From assembly GCA_947471745.1 (NCBI GenBank), contig CANJKZ010000078.1, positions 5,708,501 through 5,772,500 of the forward strand: DNA of 64,000 nucleotides. Reading direction: 5' to 3'. Below, in pieces: positions 42,801 to 53,852 of this stretch. Source of the stretch: Closterium sp. Naga37s-1. Taxonomy: Eukaryota > Streptophyta > Zygnematophyceae > Desmidiales > Closteriaceae. Under the pieces are notes generated by a model that was not told where the DNA came from, ran no database searches, and worked only from the letters and a program-made list of their open reading frames with translations. The number at the start of each line of letters is the position of its first letter. Position 1 is the stretch's first letter. Position numbers and translations under genes: made by a program.

Positions 42801-45800
42801 GTACACCCTCTCTACAGGCTGCCCCCCCATTCTCTGCCCCAATTGACCCCCCCCTACTTCCGCCTGTCTGCTCCCACTATATCCCACTGCTCCTCTTCCC
42901 ACGGCAGCAGCTGCTGCAACAGCAGAATCAGGGGCGGCACTAGCAACAGCCAGACAGGGCCCAGTAGGTACTCTGAAGCCACCACCACCACCAGCAACCG
43001 CAGCAGCAGCAAAGAGGTGACAGTGGGTGGCAGGACAGCAAGAGACCCACTCCCTGCCCATCCCCACGCCCACGCCCACGCCCACGTCCTCCTCCTGCCC
43101 ACCAGTGCACCCACCCACTGCCATGGCATCACGGCCCCCAGCCGCAGCCACTGACGTCACACACGATCCCTCCTGTGCCCTCATGCCACCTCCCTCCCCC
43201 TCGCCGCCCTCAGCCCCAGCAGCAGTGCTGCCGCCAGCAGCAGCGGCAGCAGTGCTGCCACGTGCATCACTGCGCATGCCCCCTCGCCCTCCCCGTGCCT
43301 GGCGCCTGCGCCTGGCGCCCTGCAGCAGGGGCACCGGGGTCCACCCTGGCCCCGGAATAAGCCGCCTGCTCCCATGAGGCCCTTTCGTGGATACCTCTTC
43401 CGCACGCTCATGCTCATCTTCCTCCTCCACTTCTTCCTCCTCCTCCTCTTCCTCATCCGCCTCTAGAGCCAGGCCCTTAGCCCTGGCATGAGAAGCATCA
43501 GCCATGTCTCGGTCAATGTCAAGCGCACCACCAGCGCCCACCAGAGTGTGCCCGTCCGCATGCAGCTCAGACAAATGCCGCCTCTTTGGCTGCTTCACCC
43601 ACCCTCTCCCCCTCCCTCTCCCTCTCCCTCTCCCTCTCCCTCTCCCGCTGCCGCTGCCTCTGCTGCTCCCGCCTGCACCTCTCCCCAAGGCATTCGCCAC
43701 TGCTGCACCTCCTGCAGAAACACCCCTGCCTCTCCCCATCTTGCCCCCACCCCTCTCTCCGCACTCTCTTCCTCCTACCTCCCACCTGCCTCTCCCTCTT
43801 CCCCTCCCGCTTCCTCTCCCCACTCCCACTGCTCCTTGCTGCCCCATACTACCTCCTCTTCCCCTTCCTCTTCCCCTCACCCCGCCCCTGCCCGCCCCGC
43901 TGCCCCCTGTTACGATTCCCCCACACACATCCACCACAGTCTTCCCCCTCCCTTCCCCCTTACCTCCGTCCCCTTTTCCCCCTCTGCCTCCGCGCTTCCC
44001 CTTTCCCTGCGCAGCGCCAGGGGGAAAGGTCCCCCCTGCATGCGGGGGGGTGGCAGATGTGGGGACGGTGGCAGGCGGAAGGGGGGGAGCGGGGAGGGCG
44101 GGGGAGGGGAAGGGGAGGGGGAGGGTGAAGGGGGAGATGGTGCGGGTGGCGAGGAGGCCGCGGCAGTTGGGCTCCCCGCAGTGGCACTCCTTGGGCTGTA
44201 GCTCGAACCCTATGAACCTGCATGGGCACAGCAAGGGGGGGGTGCGCATAGGGGGGTAGAGGGGGCAGAGGAGATGGTGATTGCAGTCACGAGAGCGACT
44301 GTTGCTGGTCTGACGCATTATGAGAGTGTGTGCGCGCAGCTAGTGTGTGAATGCAAAATATTGTGTGTTTAGAGAGCAGGGAGGAACAAATGCAGTCAGC
44401 GCAGTGGAGAAGAGAGAGAAAGAGCATCAAGGCCATGCCACCAGCACAGGAGAAGCGAAGCATCGCCCTAAGCTCACGACTAGCTGAGGGATTCGGCATT
44501 GTAGGGAGACTCACTGGTAGTCGTATGTGAGGAACTGCCCCTTGCTGACTGCGCGCAGCGTGCACACGCCTATGCGCACCTCCCCGTCCATCTGCCTGCT
44601 CGTGCACCACAATAGCAGCAGCAGCAGCAACAGAAGCAGAGAGAGAGAAACGGGCAAAAGAACATGCAGGATGAAAGTTCATGAGAGAGCACCAAGGATC
44701 AGCTGGACTCGGAGCGCAGGTGGGATCAGCAGTTGGGGCCAGCAGTTGGGGTCAGCAGTTACTCATAAGTTGCTCATCAGTTGTGGTGGTGCGGTGAGCA
44801 GGCAAGTGTGGCGAAGGGGCGACCCACTCACCACTTCTGCAGCTCGCAGTTGGGGTTGCAGGAGTGGTTGATGAAGCGCGAGAGGTTGCCTTTGTAGCGC
44901 GCGTCTATGATCATGTCACTGCTCACCTGCACACAGCATTAGCACGGGGCGCAGGGGACAGGGCGCAGGGCAAGCGGCGTATGGGAGAGGGCGCAGGGAG
45001 CAGTGGGAGGGACAGCAGGATGAAGCGAAACGACCTCGAGGGGCGAGATAGCATGGAAACAATGGGGATAGCAGTGCTTCGTGCTTGATTGAAGAGGCAA
45101 TGAGGTGAAACGCATGGAATCGCAGTGAAGCACACAGCAGTGGGTGGCAGGGGTGGCAGGGGTGGCAGGGGTGGCAGGGATGGCAGGAGTGGCAGGGGTG
45201 GCAGGGGCGGCAGGGATGGCAGGAGTGGCAGGGGCGGCAGGAGTGGCAGGGGCGGCAAGGGCGGCAGGGGCGGCAGGGGGCGGCAGGGGTAAACCTCGCA
45301 GAGGTAGAAGTCGGTTTCCCCAGCGGCCTTCATGTCCCACAGGCGCTGCTCGCACGTGGCGTCGTCTATCACTGCTCACCGTTCCGCACAACATGGGGCA
45401 GGGGGGAGGAGGGGGGGTGCATAGGTATGGGAAGGAGGTGCATGGGTACAGGGGAAAGGGTGCATGGATACATGGGGGTGGGTGCACGAACAGGCCCAGG
45501 GGAAGGGGTGAGCAGTGCAGGAATGCAAGGGAAAGGGGTGAGGGGTTCACATTTGAGCTGCCAGTCAGTGACGGATGCATCCATGTGAGTGACAATACAT
45601 GGCTTGCCCACAATACATGGCTTGCCCACACTCTCACCTTGCCCACACTCTCACCTTGCCCACACTCTCACCTTGCCCACACTCTCACCTTGCCCACACT
45701 CTCACCTTGCCCCACACTCTCACCTTGCCCCACACTCTCACCTTGCCCCACACTCTCACCTTGCCCCACACTCTAACCTTGCCCACACTCTCACCTTGCC

Positions 45801-47264
45801 CCACATACTCCATCACGTAGCATCCGGCAGGGAGGTCCTCGTTGGCCTTGAGGCCCCACCCGCACTTATCCGTCTGCGCACAGGGGGGGTGCGGGATGTG
45901 AGCAGCGGACACGCATGGGGATAAGGGGGGATTTGCTTGATACGAAAACGGGAAAAGCAGGATATATGAAGGGGAAACGCGGGGATAAGCGGGAATAATG
46001 CGGGGGAGAAGAAGGGACGGTGAGCTGGGGGCAGGGGGGTGTGTGTGAGCAGAGAGGAGATGGACAGCCATGGGGCAAGCAGCGGCGGAGTGGGCTAAGC
46101 GGAGCAGCGAGCAGAGACGGTTCGGGGTGCGGTGTGCTGAGACGGTTGAGGGGAGGCGGGGGGCCAGCGCGACGCACCCTGCAGAGCTTGACTTTGCGTG
46201 AGGGGCGGCGGTGAAAGGGCGCGTTCTGACACGACGACCCGCACCCGCAGTGCTTGCTGCAACTCACGTGCAACATGCTGGTGGGGAGGGGGGGCGGAGA
46301 GTGGAGCAGGGAGGAGGAGGGGGTGAGGGGGTGGGGGGGGAGGAAGGTTGGAGAAGGAGCAGGGAGAGACGGAAAGTGTAGATAATGAGAGTGGAAGAGG
46401 ATGTGTGCAGGGAGCGGGGAGAGTAGAGAGCTGATGGTGCAGAGGGAGGAGAGAGGCACGCGCCATGAAAGGAGGTGCAGGATTGGCAATGGTCACACAC
46501 CGGCAGAGGCATGTCTCGCCACAGATGGACATATTCCTCCTCCGTCTCCTCCCTGTCTTGGTCTTCCGCTTCGCCTGCGCTTTTGCCTTTCCCTTGGCCG
46601 CCCTTTCTTGCTGGCTCATCTTCACCGCGCCCCCCTTCCTTTTGCTTCCCTGCCACTCCCCATCCTCCTCATCCTCCGCCTCCTCCGCCTCCTCCTCTTC
46701 CTCCGATTCTAAATCCTCCTCCTCCTCCCCCTCCTCCTCCTCCTCCTCCTCGCTCTCCTCTGCTGCCTCTCCCCTTTCCAAATCATCATCCGAGCTCCCA
46801 TCATCACTCCCTTCCTCTTCCCCCTCATCCTCATCCTCCTCCTCCTCTTCCTCCGCCACCACCAGTCGCTTCCACCCCCGGCCCGTGATGCTCTCCCGCG
46901 CGCGCCCCCCCGCGCCCTTGTGGCATTCGCACTGCACCGACTCCGCGGCCGACGGCTTGGCGGGCCGCTTCACCAGATACTCGTCTGCGCGCCGGGGGGA
47001 AGGGGGTTGGGGGGGAGGGTGGCGGGGAGGGTGGCGGGGAGGATGGTGGAGCGAGAGGGTGAATTTGGGAAGACATTGCGGAAGGCATGTGCAATGCACG
47101 AGCAAGGTTGGGATGAGCGGAGGGAGAGGGAGGGAAAGGGTTGGCGCATGTGCGGGAAGGATCGCCGCGGCTGCGGCTGACTGACGCTCGCAGCGCCCCC
47201 CTGCTGCTGGCCGTCCAGCCGAGTCGCGAATCCCGTTAAGCCAAAGCACCGCTTTCATGTTCAC
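36866..47264 (-). CDS. SET-domain histone methyltransferase (ASHR3-like) with three C-terminal Tudor-like domains
   Basis: Fourteen coding exons with matching phases: 46984-46501 (may extend to ATG 47264 in the same frame), 46277-46178, 45873-45795, 45371-45295, 44926-44832, 44595-44515, 44217-41107, 40818-40767, 40188-39758, 39128-39077, 38588-38469, 37919-37882, 37546-37495, 36940-36866 (TGA). At least 1,614 residues. Order: acidic N-terminal region, AWS ([18 protein letters not shown]), SET ([33 protein letters not shown]), post-[14 protein letters not shown] 1,036-codon exon follows with RGRG AT-hook-like runs and an acidic tract. Then come three Tudor-like units, each opening with R-V/I-x-x-W-W/T-P, then FF-x-G-x-V, then YDDGDxEHVxLxxExW; the third ends [22 protein letters not shown]. 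The SET core resembles ASHR3/SDG4-type H3K36 methylases; activity and target are inferred. The 5' end is uncertain. Confidence 0.85.
37361..37488. repeat. 13-bp minisatellite in last SET-gene introns
   Basis: About ten copies of GGGGCAGGCGCAT in the intron left of the 52-nt exon at 37546-37495. Plus and minus ORFs over it are artefacts. Confidence 0.9.
38256..38428. repeat. 14-bp minisatellite (ACACTGCACACCAC)
   Basis: About twelve nearly perfect copies within the intron between exons 38588-38469 and 37919-37882. Apparent Cys/Val-rich ORFs on the minus strand are translations of this repeat. Confidence 0.93.
38918..39065. repeat. 18-bp minisatellite in SET-gene intron
   Basis: About eight copies of ATGGCACATGGC(A/G)CGTGG next to the donor of the exon at 39128-39077. 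Confidence 0.9.
39077..39345 (-). repeat. tandem partial duplications of a Tudor exon (about 101-bp unit)
   Basis: The 5' part of the 52-nt exon at 39128-39077, with its acceptor and upstream intron, is repeated at about 39229-39185 and 39330-39287. All three read FFKGV(I/T)GGYDAST, but only the 39128 copy continues RKHR and a donor site; the others run into the repeated intron. Confidence 0.85.
40265..40330 (-). repeat. partial duplicate of Tudor exon beginning at 40188
   Basis: The first 60 or so bases of the exon at 40188 ([18 protein letters not shown]) recur 139 bp upstream, starting at 40327 with its own acceptor, as [18 protein letters not shown]. The exon body is not repeated, and no good donor follows closely. 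Confidence 0.85.
40636..40735. repeat. 14-bp minisatellite (GCTCACATGGTGCT)
   Basis: About seven copies in the intron between 40767 and 40327. The TGGTGCTGCTCAC phase also resembles the local donor of the exon ending at 40767 (CACCAT, then GTGAGT on the minus strand). Confidence 0.88.
45137..45290. repeat. 9-bp minisatellite in SET-gene intron
   Basis: About seventeen copies of GGTGGCAGG and one-base variants, immediately downstream (minus strand) of the exon at 45371-45295. Confidence 0.9.
45590..45800. repeat. 17/18-bp minisatellite at a SET-gene donor site
   Basis: About twelve copies of CTTGCCCACACTCTCAC. On the minus strand each unit contains GCAAGGTGAGAGTGTGG, an exact copy of the end of the exon at 45873-45795 and its GTGAGA donor, so the splice donor itself has been amplified. 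Confidence 0.92.
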
Positions 47265-48493
47265 ACAGTTAATCTAGGCAGAAGGCGGCTTCCAGTCAAA
47301 CAAAGGACCTCGTAACCCCTACACGAATTCATCGCGCAAAGCGGAAAGGAAACGATGGCGAAATTAGGTCAGTACGTGGGTTTCAGAACTTGTCACTACA
47401 CAAATCCCCAGCCTATAAGTGGGGTTCACTCAATCGCCCTATTCCATTCAATCAAAAGGCGAGACATGGCGGGGGAAGAATGGAGGCATGGTCCGGCACA
47501 GCAGGAGGTTTCCAGACAACAAAAGATATGAGTGGCCAGCCGAGCCAGACTCGCGTGCCGACAGGACGCAGCCTCGCCACCCATGCCTCTCTCATGAACC
47601 CATAGGTGATCCAGTGCCCGATGCCTTCTATTCTGAACTCGCGAATCGGCAAGGAGAACAACCACGGAATGTCGCGAAGGTACACCCTCCTCGACTGCTC
47701 ACTGGACTGCATTGAACGGATTCAACGAACCTAAACAATTTCAGCGACTGCAGGAGCATGGCCTGCATTGTGGATCGAACGCACCTACCGGGAACTAGAG
47801 GCTTACTTCGTCGGATGGGTACGTAATCCGGAAGCGGAAATCCGGACCCTTGCTGTGGCACGATCGCATCATCCCGCGCCATGACACGCCGCGACGGGCG
47901 ATCGAAAGTGTCCCGTTGTTATTGCCAGCTAATTACCCGACCACTCGCTCTGACCACCTCCTTTCCTAGCACATCACACGCGAAGCAACGTATGTGACGT
48001 CCACCAGATGCAATGGTTGCTGGTCCTGACGGCATACTGATCAGGTGAGATTGCATCTCACTGTTTTAGCACAAGGGGTTTGGTCAAGCAGGCAGGCAGG
48101 CGAGGTGAGTGAGCGAGTGAGCGCGCAGCGAAGCACCTGGAAGAAATGGTGGAACACTGCTCACGCTGGTGCAGGAAAACCTGCACCGCAGAGAGTGGCT
48201 TGTCAGCGATTGGATAACTGTCCAGGGAGAACAGAAAATCAGCAGTCTATTCCCGCCAGAACGCGAATATCCAGTAATAGCCACTTCAAAGCAGATTCAA
48301 CTTTGATTAGCTCAGTAAATTCCTGCTACCATAGGAACAATACCGAAATTTGTACAAAAAACATTTGTATCTGGAGTGCTTCTGATCAACAGGCCTTTTC
48401 ACAATATGTATTTACCAAGCACGTGCAGAAAACTCAATCAAACTAAATGGATACCCCAGCAAGAGCGTGCATTGCGATTGGGTTTCGCCAGGC
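47265..48493. other. intergenic stretch upstream of the SET gene
   Basis: No recognised gene. Two adjoining minus-strand frames at 47882-47628 and 47712-47452 (the latter containing REFRIEGIGHWITYGFM and VRLGWP-like residues) look protein-like but match nothing I can name; they could be exons of one small gene or chance. Confidence 0.4.
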
Positions 48494-49521
48494 TCACATC
48501 CCAAGTGGACTTCGTTTCAGAGCTTTCCCCCTCCCACCATTTGCACCCACTCCAGTGCGAGCATTTCCTTCCTTCTCCAACCCGCCTGCCTCTTTCAGCC
48601 TGTCCTCTCCTCCACCACCCCTACCATTGCCCATGCTGCACTTCACACCCTCCCTCTTCCTTGCTGGGCTGGTGCCTTGCAAACAGCAGCGGGGGGAGCA
48701 GGGGCCAACTGGGGATGAGGGATGCGAGATTTGCACGGCAACAGTGGGGGAGAGGACCAGAGGGGAGTGGAGCGGGGACAGCGAATCCGGCAGGAAAGAA
48801 AAGGTGGGGCTGCAGCGGGGGATGCAAGGGGGGAATGAAGTGCGGCAGGAGTGCAGATGTGGGGAAGTGGCGGTGCAGCGGGGAGAAGAAGGGCTTCTGA
48901 GCCCCATGCTGTGCGCAGCTTCCCCTGCAAGCAGCTGCTTTTGCGTGGGGCTGAGGCCCGGTGACAGCACTCTGAGGCCTGGGGATCTGCGTGCACGTGG
49001 AGGCTTCCTGAAGAGGCGAGAGGAGGCGCGTGGGGAGGGGATCTGGAGGGAGAGAGAGAGATGCAGGTGCACAGAGTCACATGGCTTGAGGAGGGACGGG
49101 GCTCTGCTCCGAAGAGGAGACTGCCACTGAGCGGCCTGAGAGGATTGTGAGGGCTGTGCGGGCTGTGCAGAGGAAGAGCGATCATGCGCCTTCCGGCTGT
49201 CTGGAGAAATTACATTGTCGTCTGTTTTCTCGCCCTTGTTGCATTCACTCCCTGCCGTTGTACCACTTGGTTCTTCATCATCACTTGCTTTTCGTTCACT
49301 CTCCTCCTCATTCTCTCTCACATCCCCAGTCTTCATGTCGTGTTCCTGCTGTGGGGTTTCAGTGCCTGGCACACCTTGCTGGCAACCTCTGTTGGCGCTG
49401 CTCTCCTTGGTTATGGCCTCTGCACGCTGTGGAACAGATTTCACAAGAAGCTGCTGATCCTCTTGCTCCGTCTGCTGCTGCTGTTGCTGCTGTAGCTGCT
49501 GTCGTTGCTGCTGCTGCTGCA

Positions 49522-49564
<43 letters not shown>

Positions 49565-51469
49565 CTGGTGCTGCATGTACAAGTGCTGCTGCTGTAACAT
49601 AGACCAGTTGATCCCCCCATTGCCTGGGACAGGAAGCGATCCAGGGAATAGACCCAATGGGTGTGCCACACCACTGAAAGACGTGCTACTGGCGCACTTG
49701 CTGCTGGCTGCGCTGCTGCTTCTGGTGTTGGTGGAGGAGGAAGGGAAGAAGCCATGGGAGAGAGCGAAACCAGGCATCCACACAGCCTCATGCCAGAAGA
49801 ATGGAGGCGATAGACGCGGGTATGCGTCCATGGAATAAGACGGCTGTTGCTGATTGGTTGGTATATGTCGTACTGCTTGCTGGTGGGGCACCGAGGGCAT
49901 GGCTGATAAGGAGCTATAATCAGAGGAGGGGCGTTGCAGGTGCAAGGAAGATGGCATGCTGCCACTCCCTGGGAACTTGCTGCAGTCACCCGTCGACTGG
50001 CAATCAGCTCTGCCTGCTGCACCCTCCGCCAAGCTGCTCCACTTGGATGGCTGAAAATCGTGACTGGGGGCCTTGGATGGGTCGATGGACATGGCCTGCA
50101 TGGCCTGCAAGCATTCCTCTACAGCGTCCCCACCGGCATCACCATTCATGCTGTCTGCTACACCCGCATCCCCACTGCCGTTAACTCCCATGTCACCCCT
50201 CGTTCCGTTGCCTGCAGGCCATCTGCTTGTGGGCCAGGAATGAGCTGCCACTAGATTCTCCTGGGAAACGGCTGGGAACGGTGCAGGCACATGCGATGCT
50301 TGAATGGTGCAACCAGCAGGCGGTGTGGAGGTCATGGGTGGCAGCGCAGGCATCGGAAGCTGAAGCGACATGGGCATGGGCATAGTGGGAATAGACCTCA
50401 TAGATCCCATGGATCCCATGGGCCCCATGTGCCATGGGCCCACCATATCACGTCTCATGGGCCAGAAGCCGTGACTGCTTCCTGGCATCCCTGCTGCACT
50501 CGCAGCGCTCGCAGCACTAGCAGCCTGAGCCACGGCCGCAGCCACAGCCCCTATGGGAGCGCTGCGGAGCGGTGAGGAGGGGTGATGACAGAGCGCCCAG
50601 GCAGCGGCATCCATGGTGGTTGGAAGCCTGTGAGAGTAAGCACGGGTGGGGGAGTGCTTCGGCGTGTACACTGCTGGCTGGTGCTGCTGGTGCTGCTGCT
50701 GATGCTGAGTATGGTGCTGGTTGCTGTCTCTTGCAAAGAACCGAGGGCCATGAGCTCCCTGTCGCACTCCTCGGCCATGCTGTTGTTCCCAAACTGATCC
50801 TCCCATGCTTGCCTCGTGTCCATGATTCGCGTGGCTTTGCCCTGGCGACCGGATCCTCGAGTTGGATACTAGAAGCAGCGTCCGCGACTTTCGGCCTTTC
50901 TTCTTCCTGCGACGCCTCTTTTTCTCCTCTGCAGAGTGTGGCGAGCTCGTCAAGGACCCCTCTTCCCACCGCTCGTCTTTCCGCAGCAGCCGTAACTCGC
51001 CATTTGCACGGTCGCTCAAGAAGCATCCGCCGTCTTGAGTGTCGCAGTGAGGGTCGCCATCTTGATCGGACGACGGACTCTCGCCCTCTTCGTACTGGGT
51101 TGACGGATCTGGCGATTCCACAATTGTTTTCGAGATTCGCACCTCGGAATAAGGAATCGAATTCAAACCCTCGTGATCCACGGTGAGGTCCTCGGAGACT
51201 ATGCACAGGCTGTCTTGATTGACGAAATCCGCTGCTTGCAGTCCTGGACGCCTTTTCAGAAGCGAAACAACAGTCTCAGCGTCATTGCAACGCATGTCAA
51301 GCAGCGAATAGAGAAGTTTGTCAACTTCATGATCGGGTTTGTTTTCTTCGTCAGGAGGAACTGACTGGATGGGACGAAGTGCTGGCTCGTCGGTCAGCGT
51401 GAAGCAGGAAGTGTTGGTCAAGACCTGCGGACTCGAACTCGATCGCGAGGGAGTTACAGCTTGATCCAT
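48494..51469 (-). CDS. large Q/S-rich protein of unknown function, apparently intronless
   Basis: An open frame of 991 residues from ATG 51469 (MDQAVTPSRSSSSPQ) to the stop at 48494; the frame is open further upstream to 51907, but that part looks like leader sequence. Visible features: an acidic Ser/Asp/Glu region (residues about 80-160); a strong basic cluster KKRRRRKKKGRKSR near residue 185 that would serve as a nuclear localisation signal; a Met/Pro/Gly-rich stretch (PMGSMGSMRSIPTMP); a poly-Gln block near residues 625-660; and a charged then Ser/Pro-rich C-terminus. No catalytic or DNA-binding domain was recognised. Composition suggests a nuclear or RNA-associated scaffold. Divergent from the aquaporin gene, 578 bp between starts. 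Confidence 0.6.
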
Positions 51470-52047
51470 GTGAATAAAGTAAGAAGAGGGTCTGAAAAAA
51501 TCGCAATGAAACGGCGCTTTGTCCGTCTGGGATGCATTGGCCGAGCTAATGAGCTTATATGCGAGCAGGGTGAAGGAGCCATGGCTGTGGTGTGAACATT
51601 CAACAGAAAGGCTTGTCAGCTGAAATGCGAGTCCCTGTGACCTCTTGGGAATGCAGAGGATGGCGAAATGCGACGGACGACGAATTGCGATGCGGAAATT
51701 GGTCGTCCTCGAGTGAGAATTCAGCACGTGGCAAGTACATCGAGCTTGGATTCTCAACAGCAGTTTCGCGTGGTTTGGCGAGCTGTCCTCGGATTTTCGC
51801 CCACCTGGTTCACCACCAAAAGCTTCTTCGCAACACGAAAAACATTGCGAGTTGAACGACGTTGGCGAAACATGAAAGTTGGGTGGAAGAAATGTGAAGC
51901 GGTTCAAGCGATAAACGGATCAGTGGAAAGTTCTGTCCCCAAAAGTCGAACAACTCCACTAGATTTTGAATGCCAGCTCCATTTCGTGACCTCGTTTGTC
52001 ATTTCCACAAACGAGGTGACTCGGATTGGAAGGTGACTCGCATAACA
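51470..52047. promoter_or_regulatory. shared upstream region of two divergent genes
   Basis: 578 bp separate the likely start codons of the Q/S-rich gene (minus) and the aquaporin (plus), so both promoters must lie here or within leader introns. No specific box could be assigned with confidence. Confidence 0.4.
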
Positions 52048-53428
52048 ATGAAGGTGAGTTAGGTCTGGGACTCTATCGATATCTAGCTGTCCGTGATAGT
52101 AATTTAACTCGATGCGGCCTTATTTCAGTCTGACATGGAGATGGCCGAACGCGATAATCATGAGGAACTTGGGCGAAAGCCCATTCTCCAGCATGATCCT
52201 GGCCATGACGAGAACGGCGGCTTACACACAATGGTCGAAGGCGCTGTTCGACTGGTCACAATGCTTAATTTCATGAAGGTTTGTGGCTGAGGATCTTTGG
52301 CTGTGGAGCATTAAAAACCACTTTCCGTTTCAGTTTTCAACCAAAAGACGGCCTACAGGTTGAGCTTGGCGAGTACAAGTCCCTCAAGTCCAAAGAACAA
52401 TGGCGTTCCATTGGCGTCGAGTTTCTCGCCACCCTTCTGTTTGTCTACCTGGGATGTGGTTCTGTCGTGGCATCAGGTGAATGTTTCTTCACACTTGTGT
52501 AGGATGTATTGCAAGCTTCATGTCAACCAAGGCGGCTTGTATTCTCAGGGGTCCTCGAAACGGAGTTGACATCTGCAAGACTCACTGTGATCGCTCTGGC
52601 TCATGGATTGGCTATTACCTTTCTCGTGGCAAGCACCGGTGCAATCTCTGGAGGCCACATCAACCCAGTAGTTACCCTTGCCTTCGTAGTTGCTGGAAAA
52701 GAGAACATCATACGGGGATCTCTATACATCGCTGCTCAGGTACAAGTTCATAGAGAGTCTCAAGATCACGAGCAACCACGTCATTCGTAACTCACATATT
52801 TTGCTCGTCTGCAGCTGGTTGGGGGAATCTGCGGAGCTGCCCTGTTGGGGGCTTCAATCCCTGCAGCAGACCTGGGTCACCTGGGCACCCATAGCCTTGG
52901 CCACGGAACATCTGTGGGCAATGCCTTTCTGATGGAACTGATGCTAACCTTCACTCTGGTGTATGTTATCTTTGGTGTTGCTGTGGACCGACGAGGACCA
53001 GGTAACCATTTATATTCTGAGATGATGCCCTCTGCTACGGTAAACCTGACATCTGCTTGCTTTGGTGAACAGGCGTTATTGCACCGATACCAATTGGACT
53101 TGTGGTTGTAGTAGATCACTTGGTAGGAATCCCATTTACAGGGGCATCCATGAATCCTGCAAGAAGCTTTGGGCCAGCTGTTGTATCAGGGATTTGGCCA
53201 CAAGAACACTGGGTATACTGGGTGGCACCGAGCCTGGGATCAGCACTAGCAGCTGTCATTTACAGGTATACTGCTGCTGTTTACACGTTTAGTAGCAAGA
53301 GTAGTAACTACTGGTAACCTATCATCAAATGCAGGTACATAATAATGGGTACAACTTACAAACCGCCAGAAGCAGCGGCAATGATTACGCCTGGACCTGG
53401 AAGGAAGTCCATGTCAGCTGCAATCTGA
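52048..53428 (+). CDS. aquaporin-family (MIP) channel, TIP-like
   Basis: Water or small-solute channel of a cell membrane, probably vacuolar by resemblance. Seven exons with good GT-AG sites: 52048-52053, 52129-52279, 52359-52477, 52549-52739, 52815-53001, 53073-53265, 53335-53428. The first exon carries only ATG and one Lys codon. An unusual hydrophilic N-terminal extension of about 50 residues precedes [16 protein letters not shown] (helix 1). The first pore loop reads [13 protein letters not shown], so NPA is NPV; the second is [16 protein letters not shown], canonical. His in the second helix (LAHGLAITF) and the block [13 protein letters not shown] resemble TIPs, while NPARS with Arg is general. 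Convergent with the mL59-like gene. The family is certain; the subfamily is tentative. Confidence 0.9.
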
Positions 53429-53852
53429 TGGCATTATTGTGATACGGTACGGTGCAATATTTTTGCGACGATGCGCTGTGGAGTTCAAGATACCCTGAAA
53501 CATTGAGGGATACCATATTCAACAGGAAAAAAAGTAGTTGACTATTTAAGGTTAAAATGTGGGTGTAGAGAATGCAACTGTTTTTTGGAACCATTGCACA
53601 CAAAGTCAGCCAGGTCCAGAAAAAAAAATCCATAAGGGGAAACCAATCAAAAGGGACTGGGCAGGAATACAAGCAGCATGTATACGAGTGGGCGAAGATG
53701 CAAGAGCAATCAGGATGCCAATTGCTCCAAGCATCTGGCCATCTAACAGAGGCTTTGCCATGTATCACCTCAAATTCGACAGACTCGGCATAGCAACGCT
53801 GCATTGTCAATGCTATTCAGCAGATGAATCGAGTTCTTACCTCCATCGAGCT

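Noticed and set aside
46465..47184. Plus-strand Ser-rich ORF
   Set aside because: Antisense of the acidic (Glu-rich) exon of the SET gene.
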